Positions 17,089-26,689 of a stretch of 56,865 bases of DNA are shown here, piece after piece. The notes below the pieces were generated by a model that saw only the letters and a list, made by a program, of their open reading frames with translations, did no database searches and had not been told where the DNA came from. The number at the start of each line of letters is the position of its first letter. Positions within the stretch are counted from its first letter, which is position 1. The DNA comes from an uncultured Clostridia bacterium (lineage in GTDB: Bacteria; Bacillota; Clostridia; Saccharofermentanales; Saccharofermentanaceae): positions 1 to 56,865 of the forward strand of contig CALEFT010000029.1 of the NCBI GenBank assembly GCA_937876985.1, in the 5' to 3' direction. The position numbers were made by a program, and so were the translations under genes.

Positions 17089-17130
17089 TTCTGTCAAAAC
17101 CCTTTCTCAAATCTTACAGTTTTGACAGAA
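17089..17130 (-). promoter_or_regulatory. 12-bp perfect inverted repeat, candidate response-regulator site
   Basis: TTCTGTCAAAAC (17089-17100) and GTTTTGACAGAA (17119-17130) are exact reverse complements separated by 18 bases, between the kinase gene and the ABC operon. The half-site spacing and place fit dimeric binding by the OmpR-type regulator encoded just upstream. The symmetry is seen; the regulator assignment is inference. Confidence 0.6.
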
Positions 17131-17201
17131 TTTATACAAAAGCCTATTCTTCATATTATTGTGGGATTAGCAGTAGCCCCGTATTTATATGAAGTGGCAG
17201 T

Positions 17202-18158
17202 CTACCTTAGCAAAAACAGAGAGAATGTCGTGCCAGTCTCTTCGCAAGACGCGACCTTGACGTAACCGTCCTCGCTCTCGAGGATTTTTCGAACTAGGAA
17301 CAAGCCGATTCCAACTCCCTCGTACTTGCTGGAGGTTGCGTAAGTTTTGGAACGGTAGAACCTATCAAAAATGCGGCCTCGCTCTTCCTCGGGAATGAAG
17401 GTCCCCGTGTTATGCACATCGATTCTCGCAAAAGTCGGATACTCGCTCACACTAATGCTTATCGTGCCGCCAGAAGGCGTGTATTTCACAGCATTCTCAA
17501 CGATATTATGAAGCGCTTCGCAAGTCCATCTGTAGTCAAAACTTGCCTCCAAAGTGTCAGCCTCGGCATCGGCCCTAGCCTCACTTGGACTCACTACCTC
17601 TAATGTTAGATTCTTGCTTGCAGCACTTGCTTTAAGCTCGCGCTCGACCTCTAAGATGAGCGGCATAATCTTCTGCTTTGTTGGAGCAAGCTTTATTATT
17701 CCAGTCTCGAGTCGTGACATCTTTATAAGAGAATCGATAAGATTTTGAAGGCGGTTTGCCTGGCTACCCAAACAGGCCGCATATTCGCGCGCCTCATTTG
17801 ACAAATCCTCCTCTGCAAGAAGCTCTGAATACAAAATAATGTTTGCAATAGGAGTCTTTGTCTGATGCGAAATGTCAGCAATTAGCGAAGTCAAATTCTC
17901 TTTTTCCTTAGCAATCTTGCGCGACGAAATCGACGACTTGTCAAGATATTTACATAGAACATTCTCGATAGAAGAAAGCATGCTCTCGTCATAGGAGTTG
18001 GGCACAAATTCGTCGTTTACAGCACTATTTAGCATCTGCGACAATCGGTCTAGCATCCTTCTCGTGCGAATTTTCTCTACTACAAGCATCACTATCGCAA
18101 TAACTGCAACAGAAGCCGTGACAATCGCCAAAATCACTTCCGCACTAACCTTTCCCAT
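17202..18158 (-). CDS. Sensor histidine kinase of the ABC exporter locus
   Basis: 318 residues with a single N-terminal TM helix (about 7-28) and almost no outer domain, so sensing is probably indirect or within the membrane. The H-box is ISHQTKTP (His98), followed by the N-box NIVENAVKYTPSGG and the G-box segment YEGVGIGLFLVRKIL. This is the short sensor type that often pairs with exporter modules. ATG 18158 follows GGGAGTG and lies just past the regulator's stop (18162), indicating co-transcription. It probably phosphorylates the regulator at 18162-18884. Confidence 0.9.
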   Translation of the reverse strand: MGKVSAEVILAIVTASVAVIAIVMLVVEKIRTRRMLDRLSQMLNSAVNDEFVPNSYDESMLSSIENVLCKYLDKSSISSRKIAKEKENLTSLIADISHQTKTPIANIILYSELLAEEDLSNEAREYAACLGSQANRLQNLIDSLIKMSRLETGIIKLAPTKQKIMPLILEVERELKASAASKNLTLEVVSPSEARADAEADTLEASFDYRWTCEALHNIVENAVKYTPSGGTISISVSEYPTFARIDVHNTGTFIPEEERGRIFDRFYRSKTYATSSKYEGVGIGLFLVRKILESEDGYVKVASCEETGTTFSLFLLR

Positions 18159-18161
18159 CTA

Positions 18162-18884
18162 TCAACACTCCCACATGTATCCGCCGCCATAAACAGTCTT
18201 AATATGAACTGGCTTCGTCGGACAATCCTCTACCTTGGCACGCAGTCTTTTCACAAGAACATAGAGTGCGTTCTCATCAACATACTCCGAGTCACCACTC
18301 CAAACATAGTCAATCAGCGCATCTCGCGTAAGCGTCTGCCCCCTATTTTCTACCAGCAGCCTTAATAGTTTTTGCTCCGACTTGCTAAGCTCAATCCTCT
18401 GCTCCCCTTTGCGAAAATCCATCTTCGCAAAATCAAAAACAAATTCCCCCTGCTCATATCTATTCGCACTTGCCATGTTCTCAGATGCGCCGCCATTCAC
18501 TCCACTAGCGGCACCACTTACTGCGCCACTTCTTAGCTTCGCATTCACACGCGCCCTTAATATCGCTAGTGAAAAAGGCTTACAAATGTAGTCATCAGCC
18601 CCAAGCTCAAGGCCGTTCACCACATCAATTTCCATATCGTTTGCAGTCACCAAAATCACCGGAATCCCGTACCTATTCTTAACCACCTGCATAAACTCAA
18701 GCCCACTACCATCTGGCAAATTCACATCGAACAAGCACAAATCAAAATCCTCATTCGCAAGCAAAACCTCGGCCTCACCAATCGTCCTAGCTAGCCTTGC
18801 AACAGTCGTATCTCCGCCAAGCGCGCGTTGCATTCCGCTTCCAAGCGCAGCATCGTCCTCAAGAATCAAAAGCCTGCTCAACAA
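18162..18884 (-). CDS. OmpR/PhoB-family response regulator
   Basis: 240 residues. The receiver domain (1-120) has the acidic pair EDD at 9-11, phospho-acceptor Asp53 in LFDVNLPDG, and the conserved Lys in CKPFSLAIL. A Gly/Ser/Ala/Asn linker (about 120-140) leads to a winged-helix DNA-binding domain ending VKTVYGGGYMWEC. The start is TTG-type; two consecutive TTG codons follow AGGTGAGG, so the exact first residue is uncertain by one. It is the first gene of the regulator-kinase pair and probably activates the ABC operon downstream. Confidence 0.92.
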   Translation of the reverse strand: MLSRLLILEDDAALGSGMQRALGGDTTVARLARTIGEAEVLLANEDFDLCLFDVNLPDGSGLEFMQVVKNRYGIPVILVTANDMEIDVVNGLELGADDYICKPFSLAILRARVNAKLRSGAVSGAASGVNGGASENMASANRYEQGEFVFDFAKMDFRKGEQRIELSKSEQKLLRLLVENRGQTLTRDALIDYVWSGDSEYVDENALYVLVKRLRAKVEDCPTKPVHIKTVYGGGYMWEC

Positions 18885-18932
18885 TCCTCACCTCTTCTAT
18901 TTATTCTAACTTGTATCTCGCGTCTCTGCGCA

Positions 18933-19448
18933 TCAGTCAAGAACTACCCACTTCTGAATAAAATTCCTACTTGGCTTCTCGAAAAGCATCTCGCACTTCT
19001 CTTTAAGCCCATCATCTACAAAGTATTCATCCTTCGCGCCAGAAGCATTTCTCTTCTTGATATTCTTCGCCCATCTCTCGTCAGTTACATCAATAAAATG
19101 CCACTCATAATCAATACCAGCTTCCTTAATCTCTTGCTGTATCTTCTCACGATATCCTTGTTGCCAAAAGCCCCACTCAAGAATCACATTGGTTCCACTT
19201 GTGTCATTTGAATCATTTGAAACAGAAGAACCGTTTGGTCTTACGATTTCGAATGCTTTTCGGAGGAGATATGCGCGGACCTTGTCAGTTATCTCGTCAT
19301 GCTTGTCGCCTAGGTCGCCTCCAAGGATATTCTGCACTAGTTCATCGCAGGAAAGGACAACTGCGCCGCCGATTTCCTCGCGAAGCTTCCTCGTGTAGGT
19401 AGACTTGCCACAGCAGATTTTGCCGCATATCAGATATATTCTTGCCAT
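18933..19448 (-). CDS. P-loop ATP-binding protein (AAA_33/kinase-like)
   Basis: 171 residues with an N-terminal Walker A GKICCGKST (9-17) and a lid-like basic segment near KNIKKRNASG, resembling small P-loop kinases that act on nucleotides, sugars or small molecules. An Asp in SCDELVQNI fits the substrate-side carboxylate. A Ser/Asn/Asp-rich insertion lies near residues 74-85. ATG 19448 follows AAAGGAG and is 11 bases past the stop of the NarL-type regulator, so it is probably the last gene of that operon. Substrate unknown. Confidence 0.75.
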   Translation of the reverse strand: MARIYLICGKICCGKSTYTRKLREEIGGAVVLSCDELVQNILGGDLGDKHDEITDKVRAYLLRKAFEIVRPNGSSVSNDSNDTSGTNVILEWGFWQQGYREKIQQEIKEAGIDYEWHFIDVTDERWAKNIKKRNASGAKDEYFVDDGLKEKCEMLFEKPSRNFIQKWVVLD

Positions 19449-19459
19449 TTTGTTCTCCT

Positions 19460-20083
19460 TTATGCCATTCTAGTGTGATAGAAAACTGCGAGTTGCGTTC
19501 TGTCGCGAAGGTCAAGCTTGAGCAAAATTGTGCTGATGTAATTTCTTACTGTGCCCTCCGAGAGAAAAAGCGTGTCTGCGATTTCCTTGTTGCTCTTGCC
19601 AAGTCCAACCTCTTTGATTATTTCTAATTCCTTGTCAGACAAGTCAAATTCTGCTGCATCGAAAGCAGCTGGAGTCTTAGCAAGAAGCGGAATCTTCTGC
19701 GCGATTTGGCCTCCAAAAACTGACTGGTCAAGTGCCACGGCCTTAAGAGCCGGGATGATGCTCTCGAAATCCTGCTTTAAGATGTAGCCCTTCACTCCAA
19801 TTGAAAGAGCCTTCGTAATATACTCATCATCTGAGAAAGTCGTAAGGAGAAGCACCTTCGCGTTTTTGTCTTGTTCAAGAATCTTCGTTGCAGCTTCAAG
19901 GCCATTCATATCCTTCATGCGAATGTCCATGAGAACTACGTCTGGGTGGAGTTCCTCGTAAAGACGAACTGCATCGCTTCCATCGTGCCCTAATGCAAGC
20001 ACATCAATTTCAGGGTCACTCGCAAGTATTGTTTGAAGCGACATTGCTACTATCGTATCGTCATCAACTATGATTATTCTCAT
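19460..20083 (-). CDS. NarL/LuxR-family response regulator
   Basis: 207 residues: receiver domain with DDD at 7-9 and phospho-acceptor Asp53 (LMDIRMKDM), conserved Lys in LKQDF, then a C-terminal LuxR-type HTH (LSDKELEIIKEVGLGKSNKE, followed by IADTLFLSEGTVRNYIS). It overlaps by one base the kinase gene upstream (20083), so the two are coupled. It likely binds DNA as a dimer once phosphorylated. The targets are unknown; the ABC-2 exporter at 27.3 kb would be the usual kind of target but is not adjacent. Confidence 0.93.
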   Translation of the reverse strand: MRIIIVDDDTIVAMSLQTILASDPEIDVLALGHDGSDAVRLYEELHPDVVLMDIRMKDMNGLEAATKILEQDKNAKVLLLTTFSDDEYITKALSIGVKGYILKQDFESIIPALKAVALDQSVFGGQIAQKIPLLAKTPAAFDAAEFDLSDKELEIIKEVGLGKSNKEIADTLFLSEGTVRNYISTILLKLDLRDRTQLAVFYHTRMA

Positions 20084-21201
20084 TAATTTAAGTCCTCCTT
20101 TGGCAAGGTAACAAATATCTTAAAGCCATTGTCGCTAGTAAAATTACACTGTCCCTTAAGAGTTCTGACTCGCGTCTCAATATTGTAAAGCCCGATGCCT
20201 GAATCCTTCGTGTTCTTATTAGCTAGACCAGTGTTTTTCTTGTCTATAATACCATTATCACTAACCAAAAGTTGATAAAAGCTTGGATGCTCTCTAACAA
20301 TAATCTCAACCTTGTCTCCGTTACTGTGCTTAATAATATTAGAAATAGCTTCCTTTACAACGGCAACGAAGCAATACTTATATTCACGTGACATTTCTGT
20401 TTTAGCATCATAATCAATTGATACCGAATAATTGTCTCCTAGAGCTTTGCTTGCCTCCGTAATAGCAAACTTCAAATCCATGGACTCATCATGCAAATCG
20501 TGCACACTTTCGCGAATCGAATTCATGGCATCATTCAAGCTCTCATTTATTGACAAAAGCTGCCCATGCAAAGGCTCATCCTTATACACAGTGCCAAGAG
20601 CACCAACCTGCAAAATCGACCTAGATAGCACATGACCAACATTATCATGAATCTCTCTAGCAATTCTATTACGCTCGCCAAGTGTCGCTAATCGAACCTC
20701 ATAGTCTTGCTTATTCATGAGTTCTTGATTCTTCATCTCAAGCTTAATATTACGCTCCGAGTCAATATCGATAGTTTTAATCAAAGTCTCTTCGGTCTTA
20801 TCTAGTAGCTTAGTTCTATATGCAAGTAAATATGCAAATAAACCAAATGCACCTACAATAAACATTATCCAGAAATCAGCTGTAGAATTACCATTATATG
20901 CACCAATTACGATAAGTAACATTGGAAGCCAACTCCAGGTCTTTGTCTTCTCATCAGTAAGCACATAAATCAATACAGGAACAAACATGAAGAAATCGGG
21001 TACAACCACGCAAAGTACTGCCATAATTCCAATCAACACAGGCTTAACCCACTTGTTCTCCAATTTTTCGAACAAAACCAGTAACTCCATAAAAGCTAGC
21101 CCGATAAGAATCAGCATGATAAAGGACCACCCAGCATTCATTGGGTTCATTAAAACAACACATAGTAGGAAAATAATATGTTCATCGATTATCTTTCTCA
21201 T
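20083..21201 (-). CDS. Sensor histidine kinase, NarL-partner (HisKA_3) type
   Basis: 372 residues. The first 130 contain about five or six TM helices with short loops, an integral-membrane sensor. A coiled region (135-170) leads to the dimerisation/phosphorylation motif REIHDNVGHVLSRS (His185), then an ATPase domain with AISNIIKHSNG and DSGIGLYNIETRV. This matches the DesK/LiaS-like class that senses membrane state or envelope damage. No clear ribosome site precedes ATG 21201, so the start may differ. It overlaps the regulator gene. Confidence 0.9.
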   Translation of the reverse strand: MRKIIDEHIIFLLCVVLMNPMNAGWSFIMLILIGLAFMELLVLFEKLENKWVKPVLIGIMAVLCVVVPDFFMFVPVLIYVLTDEKTKTWSWLPMLLIVIGAYNGNSTADFWIMFIVGAFGLFAYLLAYRTKLLDKTEETLIKTIDIDSERNIKLEMKNQELMNKQDYEVRLATLGERNRIAREIHDNVGHVLSRSILQVGALGTVYKDEPLHGQLLSINESLNDAMNSIRESVHDLHDESMDLKFAITEASKALGDNYSVSIDYDAKTEMSREYKYCFVAVVKEAISNIIKHSNGDKVEIIVREHPSFYQLLVSDNGIIDKKNTGLANKNTKDSGIGLYNIETRVRTLKGQCNFTSDNGFKIFVTLPKEDLN

Positions 21202-21355
21202 AATAGTAAATATTAGTCATTTCACTACTATATTTCAAGTTGTTTCATATAGAAACATTTCTAGAAATCGTTGTTCTGTTTATTTTGCTAGGGTTCACAA
21301 TGAATATTAATATTAGAAAGATAGCAGAAACGACTCCACTGACGCTCGCAAAGAA

Positions 21356-22567
21356 TCAGAAGAACGAGCCAAACACATTATGCAAGGTAGCTTCTCGGAA
21401 ATAGAGATATGTAGCTACCATATATATACTGATTACAATTACTGTTCCGATTATAAGCTTTCTATCAAGCTTTACTTCTCCAGTCGTGTCGTTAACGAAC
21501 GCATCTATTTTGTTGCAATAGTTATTGTAGAAATCTCTGGATTCTATTAGGAAAAAACTTACCTTGTTTCGGATTAGTTCTAGAATTACTCCAATTATCC
21601 ACACCAAGAAAACTACGCATAATACATATACTATTCTCTTATAACCCTCTAGCGTTTGTGAATAGTGGTCTGCTCGGTATATTTTTGTCCACACAAGTCC
21701 AAAGAAGATTGGAATTTGATGATATACATAAACGCCAAGGGTCGTGGATGCAAGTGTGTTGATGAATTTGGAGTGCTTGATGTTCAAGCCCTTGAAGCCA
21801 AAGAACAGGGAATATGCGAGAACAAGATTCGGAATCGACTGCATTCGAATTCGGAATATCTCACAGAAGGTTTGGATGTGACGGCACACGTAAGGTGCCT
21901 TTTCGAAATAGACTGTGGAGAGAGTTCTTGCTACTACTAGCAAAAACCACACTAGACCGAAGACTAGGAAGCTCTTTTTGCTTGAAGGGAGCGCGTCCTT
22001 GTACTTACGGATGTAGCCAGTTAGCAAGTAAAGTAGGATCATTGCCCAGAATTCGCTGCCGAAAAAGCCACTGCTCAAAGTCAAAGTTGGGTAGACTGAG
22101 GACAAGATGAACATGAAGCCGAGGAAGTACGCGAGGACGTTTTTGGTCGTCTTGTGAAGGACAGTGTTAAGCAACGGCATTATTAGAAGGAGCGCCATAT
22201 AGTGATTTGCGAACCAAAGTGGGCCTTCTTCCATTGGAAAAAACGCTAGTCGCAAGTCCCATTTGCTTACTAAGCCTTTATAGTGCAAAAACACTAGTAC
22301 TGGCATCGTGTACATGAATACGGTAAGCCAAACGTGGAGGACTTTTTTGAGCCTGAACTCCATTTGAGACAAAAACCAAGAACTGATGATGACGAAGACG
22401 CTGCATGCGACTTTGGATAGACTTAGTAAAGTCGTGTAGCAGAAGGTTAGGCCTAAGCCATCAGTTGTGCGGAAAATTCCAGTCTGTCCCGTCGCGTGGT
22501 CTGCAACGATAAATAGAATGCAAAGCACTCTTAGTAATTCCAAATTTGAACTTCTTTCCTTGCCCAC
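21356..22567 (-). CDS. Acyltransferase 3 family membrane protein
   Basis: 403 residues from GTG 22567, chosen because AGGAGG lies just upstream; the frame extends 16 codons further. The N-terminus RSSNLELLRVLCILFIVADH is the acyltransferase-3 opening motif with the catalytic-type His. About ten TM helices follow. These proteins O-acetylate cell-surface polysaccharides, peptidoglycan or exported sugars. The gene stands alone, without polysaccharide genes nearby, so the acceptor is unknown. Confidence 0.85.
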   Translation of the reverse strand: MGKERSSNLELLRVLCILFIVADHATGQTGIFRTTDGLGLTFCYTTLLSLSKVACSVFVIISSWFLSQMEFRLKKVLHVWLTVFMYTMPVLVFLHYKGLVSKWDLRLAFFPMEEGPLWFANHYMALLLIMPLLNTVLHKTTKNVLAYFLGFMFILSSVYPTLTLSSGFFGSEFWAMILLYLLTGYIRKYKDALPSSKKSFLVFGLVWFLLVVARTLSTVYFEKAPYVCRHIQTFCEIFRIRMQSIPNLVLAYSLFFGFKGLNIKHSKFINTLASTTLGVYVYHQIPIFFGLVWTKIYRADHYSQTLEGYKRIVYVLCVVFLVWIIGVILELIRNKVSFFLIESRDFYNNYCNKIDAFVNDTTGEVKLDRKLIIGTVIVISIYMVATYLYFREATLHNVFGSFF

Positions 22568-22666
22568 TTCTTTACCTCCTGTTCTGTCCTTGTTCTTGTA
22601 ATCTACCCTTGGCAACTTATGTTGTTATGCCAACATAAGTTATATAGTATCATACTTTTTGCGTGA

Positions 22667-24844
22667 TTAGCGAGAAATTAGTTTTCCCTCGCCGTAGCCG
22701 ATTAGGTCTGTGCGGCCTGCCTTGTGAAGAGCCTCAATGACAAGCGGCTTTAATTCTGGACGACGCCACTGAAGGAGTGCTCGTTGGAGGTCCTTTTCGT
22801 GAGGGGTACGTGCGACGTAGATTTTCTCCATTGTGAGAGGGTTGATTCCCGTGTAGTACATCGCTGTGGAGATGGTGCCCGGAGTCGGATAGAAGTCCTG
22901 CACCTGCTCTGGATAGACGTGGCGCTCGTTCAGGTACTCGGCAAGCGCGATGGCGTCGGAAAGCGTCGAGCCTGGATGCGAGCTCATTAGGTACGGCACG
23001 ATGAACTGGTTCTTTCCGGTCTGCTTGTTGATTCGCGCATATGCGTCGCAGAACTGATTGAACGAGCCGATGTGCGGCTTACCCATGGCGTCGAGCACAT
23101 TGTCGCACATGTGTTCTGGTGCGACTTTTACTCGACCTGAGATGTGGTGTTCAACTAGGTCCCAAAGGAATTTTTCGTTAGCGCGCATAACTTGTGGCGC
23201 AGCCTTCGCAAGCATGAAGTCATAGCGAATTCCTGACTTTATGAAGACCTTTTTTACTCCTGGAATCGCTCGAAGCTTAGAGAGCAAAGTCGAGTAGTCG
23301 CTGTGGTCGTTTTTGAGATTTGGGCATGGCGTCGGAACTAGGCACTTGCGGTTCTTGCATAGGCCGCAGGTCTTTTGCTTGTCACATGACATATCGCGGA
23401 AATTCGCAGTTGGCCCTCCGACATCAGACACGACTCCCTTGAAAAGAGGATGCTCCGTCATCCTCATAACTTCACTAACGATGGACTCATGGGAACGGCT
23501 AGTAATCATGCGACCCTGGTGATATGCGAGCGAGCAGAAATTGCACGCTCCGATACATCCACGATTGTGAATGACTGAGAATCGAACTTCTTCAATCGCT
23601 GGAACGCCACCCATAGAGTCGTAATCTGGATGCGGTTCTCTTGTATATGGCAGTGCTGCAACTTCATCAAGCTTTTCGCGTGACAGTGGCTTTTGTGGTG
23701 GGAAGCAAACAAGTATCGACTCCTTTTGTCGCTGCACCATCGTGCGACCAATTATCGGATCATGCTCCTCGTTTTGGATTCGAGTAGCATCTGCATAATC
23801 GCGGCGCGAATTTGTTATCTCATAAAGCGACTGTAACTCTATATATTCTCCATAAGCACCCACGAAGTCTTGCCAAACATTCGAATTCGAAACAGCTAGT
23901 TCGTGACTTTCGGAATCGCCAGCCTTGTTATCTAAAGCTTCTTGAAGCAGCATACAAGTACCACGAATTGCTGGAAAATTTGCAAGGTCGCGTGGGTTTT
24001 TCTTGCGCTTCAACGCAGCTGCAATTTCTAGCGTAGCGGCCTCCCCCATACCATATATGAGAATATCAGCCTCAGAATCTTCAAGATACGAAGCACGAAC
24101 CTTGTTGTCCCAGTAGTCGTAATGCGCAAAACGACGAAGAGACGCCTCAAGTCCTCCGATAATCACTGGAACATCACTGCCCCACGCCTCACGAACACGC
24201 TTAGCGTATACAATCGTAGCCCTGTCTGGACGAAGGCCTGCGCGTTTTCCTGGAGAATAGAAATCCTCGTTGCGTCTTTTCTTCGCCGCAGTGTAGTGAG
24301 CCACCATCGAATCAAGGTTACCTGCCGTAATCAGAACACCGAGCTTCGGCCTACCAAAAGCAGCAATCGTCTTACTATCGCCAGCTGGTGGTTGCGCACA
24401 AATAGCAACACGATATCCGGACTTCTCAAGCAAGCGCCCAATTACTGCGGCACCAAAGCTTGGATGGTCGACATAAGCATCACCCGTAATGAGCAAGAAA
24501 TCGTAGTAGTACCAATCGCGAGCCTCCATATCTTCGCGACAAACCGGCAAATAAAGCGAGCGATCCTTAACCTGCGACTTGTACGAATCAACAAGCGCCT
24601 TTGCTTCTGGCGCGAAAGTCCTGCCACCTGAAGAAGCGTTCGACTTCGCCTTAGATACAGATGTCGTTTTCTGCTTCTCGCCTGTACGAGAAACTAGCCT
24701 AGAGTTTTGCTTGGATTCTTTTCGAGAAGAATTAGACGCCTTCGAAAAGCCTGCGCCCATAGCCTTCGCCTTCGACGCTTTCGCCTTGTACCCTGGCTTA
24801 CGCTTCGGATCCTTTTTACTACTATTCTTCTGGTTGTTTGCCAT
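22667..24844 (-). CDS. YgiQ-family radical SAM protein
   Basis: 725 residues from ATG 24844 (GAGGTAGC upstream; an earlier ATG at 24877 lacks a site). The first 80 residues are a Lys/Ser-rich low-complexity tail. Then come the YgiQ N-terminal domain (YLPVCREDMEARDWYYYDFL) and a radical SAM core with the iron-sulfur motif GCIGACNFCSLAYHQGR (CxxxCxxC). A later cysteine cluster (CDKQKTCGLCKNRKC) may hold a second metal site. The protein ends in the family's DUF3362-like region. The reaction of YgiQ is not established. It is widely conserved and monocistronic here. Confidence 0.93.
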   Translation of the reverse strand: MANNQKNSSKKDPKRKPGYKAKASKAKAMGAGFSKASNSSRKESKQNSRLVSRTGEKQKTTSVSKAKSNASSGGRTFAPEAKALVDSYKSQVKDRSLYLPVCREDMEARDWYYYDFLLITGDAYVDHPSFGAAVIGRLLEKSGYRVAICAQPPAGDSKTIAAFGRPKLGVLITAGNLDSMVAHYTAAKKRRNEDFYSPGKRAGLRPDRATIVYAKRVREAWGSDVPVIIGGLEASLRRFAHYDYWDNKVRASYLEDSEADILIYGMGEAATLEIAAALKRKKNPRDLANFPAIRGTCMLLQEALDNKAGDSESHELAVSNSNVWQDFVGAYGEYIELQSLYEITNSRRDYADATRIQNEEHDPIIGRTMVQRQKESILVCFPPQKPLSREKLDEVAALPYTREPHPDYDSMGGVPAIEEVRFSVIHNRGCIGACNFCSLAYHQGRMITSRSHESIVSEVMRMTEHPLFKGVVSDVGGPTANFRDMSCDKQKTCGLCKNRKCLVPTPCPNLKNDHSDYSTLLSKLRAIPGVKKVFIKSGIRYDFMLAKAAPQVMRANEKFLWDLVEHHISGRVKVAPEHMCDNVLDAMGKPHIGSFNQFCDAYARINKQTGKNQFIVPYLMSSHPGSTLSDAIALAEYLNERHVYPEQVQDFYPTPGTISTAMYYTGINPLTMEKIYVARTPHEKDLQRALLQWRRPELKPLVIEALHKAGRTDLIGYGEGKLISR

Positions 24845-24949
24845 TTGCTCGCTACCTCGGTCGTTTTTTATAATCATACACTATCAGGCGGCAATTTCGG
24901 AAGGAAGTTGATACAAATATTAACGAATTATCAATATGGAAGAAAACTA

Positions 24950-24977
24950 TTGATTCTGGCGGCAGTTATTATATAAT
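24950..24977 (+). promoter_or_regulatory. Predicted promoter of the 25033 lipoprotein
   Basis: TTGATT (24950-24955) and TATAAT (24972-24977) are 16 bases apart, about 55 bases upstream of the start codon. Confidence 0.6.
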
Positions 24978-25032
24978 CGCGCTATGCACGGATTAAGGGA
25001 CCGGGCATAATTTTTAAATTTAGGGGATAGAT

Positions 25033-26547
25033 ATGAACAAATTTTTCAAGAAGGCTGCAGCAGTTCTTCTCTCTGTTGCGGTGATTTCCACAGCTTCCGG
25101 CTGTTCAAAAGAGAGCAAAGTTACGCAGATAACAGACGCCTACATGGCAGAGGTTATCGAATTTGACCTAGAAGGTGCTTCCGAGTATTTAGCAGAGAGC
25201 AACAAAGATGTTTTTGATGCAGACTTTTCCGACGCACAAGAAGACGCTATTCGTGCCGCACTTGATGGCGCAACGTTTGAATCCATTAACTCCACTGTTG
25301 CTGGCTCTACTGCCTTTGTTGAGTACGAGATTTCACTTTCTGATTCCACTCAAACACTCACTATCTTTGTTGACAAAATTGACGGTCAGTGGTGTGTTTC
25401 AAGTGCGCCAAGCACACTCGTTTTCCTCGAGAACTTAGCCGAGGGCGTAGAAGATGCCGACGCAGATGTGTCTTCTGACGATAGCGACGAAGCAAATAGC
25501 GAAGAGGACAATTTAAGTCCTTTTGATCAACAATGCAACATTATTCAAAATGTAATTAGCGACCTTGATAATGGAAATATAGACGAAGCTTTGTCTTACT
25601 TCACAATTGATCAATCGTTTACTACTCCTGAAGCTCTATGTGAAGCCTTTTTCTTCGAGCCGTACGAGTTTGACTATGCAGAAGGAAATAACGGAATTAT
25701 GGTTACTTTCCTTGCTCCTGACATGCAGTACGTTATGAATTACATCAATAACAATATCGATGAAGCTATGGATAATGGTCTTTACGACATCGCATACGAA
25801 ATACAAACAGAGAACGATGTATCTATGGAATCTTATGAGGTATTTGCAGAATATCTTGCTTCAATTATGCAGGACTCGAGTACTCCAGATAATTATATAG
25901 CTTACGAAGTATGCTTTGATGAGAACAACAGAATCACAAACGACATCAATTCCTTCTTCTATATGCCAACATTATTCACAATCAACAGCATTGTTAATTC
26001 CAGTTCTTCTCTATTAGTTTTAACAACAAGATTTTTAGAAGAAGGTATGATTTCTCAAGAAGAAGCAGATCAAATGATTATGTTTGTTGAAGCCTTTGAC
26101 AGAGGAGAAGGCATAGTTTATATGTCTAACGAAGAAAACCAGACACAGCCTGTATATCCTGAATATGCAGGCGCAACAGATGCAAGTATTGATCCTGTGG
26201 TAACTACTGTTATGACTTATGGTACAAGATACGAAGACTGTGAGAGTTACGACAGCGAAGGTATGGATGCTTTTTCTATCAACATTGGTGATGAATACTT
26301 CTATGTTTATTTTACTACAGAAGCCTCATACGATGAAGGAACAACAGCTTCTTTCACAGTTGCAAGCGGCTCTAACGAATACATCTCTGACGGAGTTGCA
26401 GAACTCGTTCCTGGTGAGTCTAACATCTTCTGTTGCCGCATCACTAGCGAGAACGGCCCTGTCGAAGTTGGCGAATACGAGATTAATCTATACAATCCAC
26501 TTGGCGCACACTCCGCTGTTGTATTCGTCAATATCACACAAAGCTAA
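25033..26547 (+). CDS. Lipoprotein of unknown function (paralogue of 38918-40402)
   Basis: 504 residues with a lipoprotein signal peptide: basic MNKFFKK, hydrophobic AAAVLLSVAVIS, lipobox ASGC (Cys24). The N-terminal third (NTF2-like alternation; ITDAYMAEVIEFDLEGASEY) and a repeat of a similar layout after an Asp/Ser/Glu-rich linker (about 138-160) suggest two related domains. The C-terminus is a beta-rich domain ending in YEINLYNPLGAHSAVVFV. The minus-strand gene at 38918-40402 has the same plan and end. Probably anchored outside the membrane. A strong GGGGATAG-type ribosome site precedes ATG 25033 and a terminator follows. Confidence 0.8.
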   Translation: MNKFFKKAAAVLLSVAVISTASGCSKESKVTQITDAYMAEVIEFDLEGASEYLAESNKDVFDADFSDAQEDAIRAALDGATFESINSTVAGSTAFVEYEISLSDSTQTLTIFVDKIDGQWCVSSAPSTLVFLENLAEGVEDADADVSSDDSDEANSEEDNLSPFDQQCNIIQNVISDLDNGNIDEALSYFTIDQSFTTPEALCEAFFFEPYEFDYAEGNNGIMVTFLAPDMQYVMNYINNNIDEAMDNGLYDIAYEIQTENDVSMESYEVFAEYLASIMQDSSTPDNYIAYEVCFDENNRITNDINSFFYMPTLFTINSIVNSSSSLLVLTTRFLEEGMISQEEADQMIMFVEAFDRGEGIVYMSNEENQTQPVYPEYAGATDASIDPVVTTVMTYGTRYEDCESYDSEGMDAFSINIGDEYFYVYFTTEASYDEGTTASFTVASGSNEYISDGVAELVPGESNIFCCRITSENGPVEVGEYEINLYNPLGAHSAVVFVNITQS

Positions 26548-26595
26548 CAGATAGCACAAAACAAATCGCTCTTCGCCCCTTACGAAAAGCATCAG

Positions 26596-26632
26596 ACCCA
26601 GCCACAGCGCCCAAATGCTTGGCTGGGTTTTT
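26596..26632 (+). terminator. Rho-independent terminator of the 25033 lipoprotein
   Basis: ACCCAGCC (26596-26603) pairs with GGCTGGGT (26621-26628), followed by TTTT; about 50 bases past the stop. Confidence 0.85.
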
Positions 26633-26689
26633 ACATTCCAATATGCAGTGGTTTAGGCAGTGGTTTATTGCTGGTAAGTTGGCCTGGGT

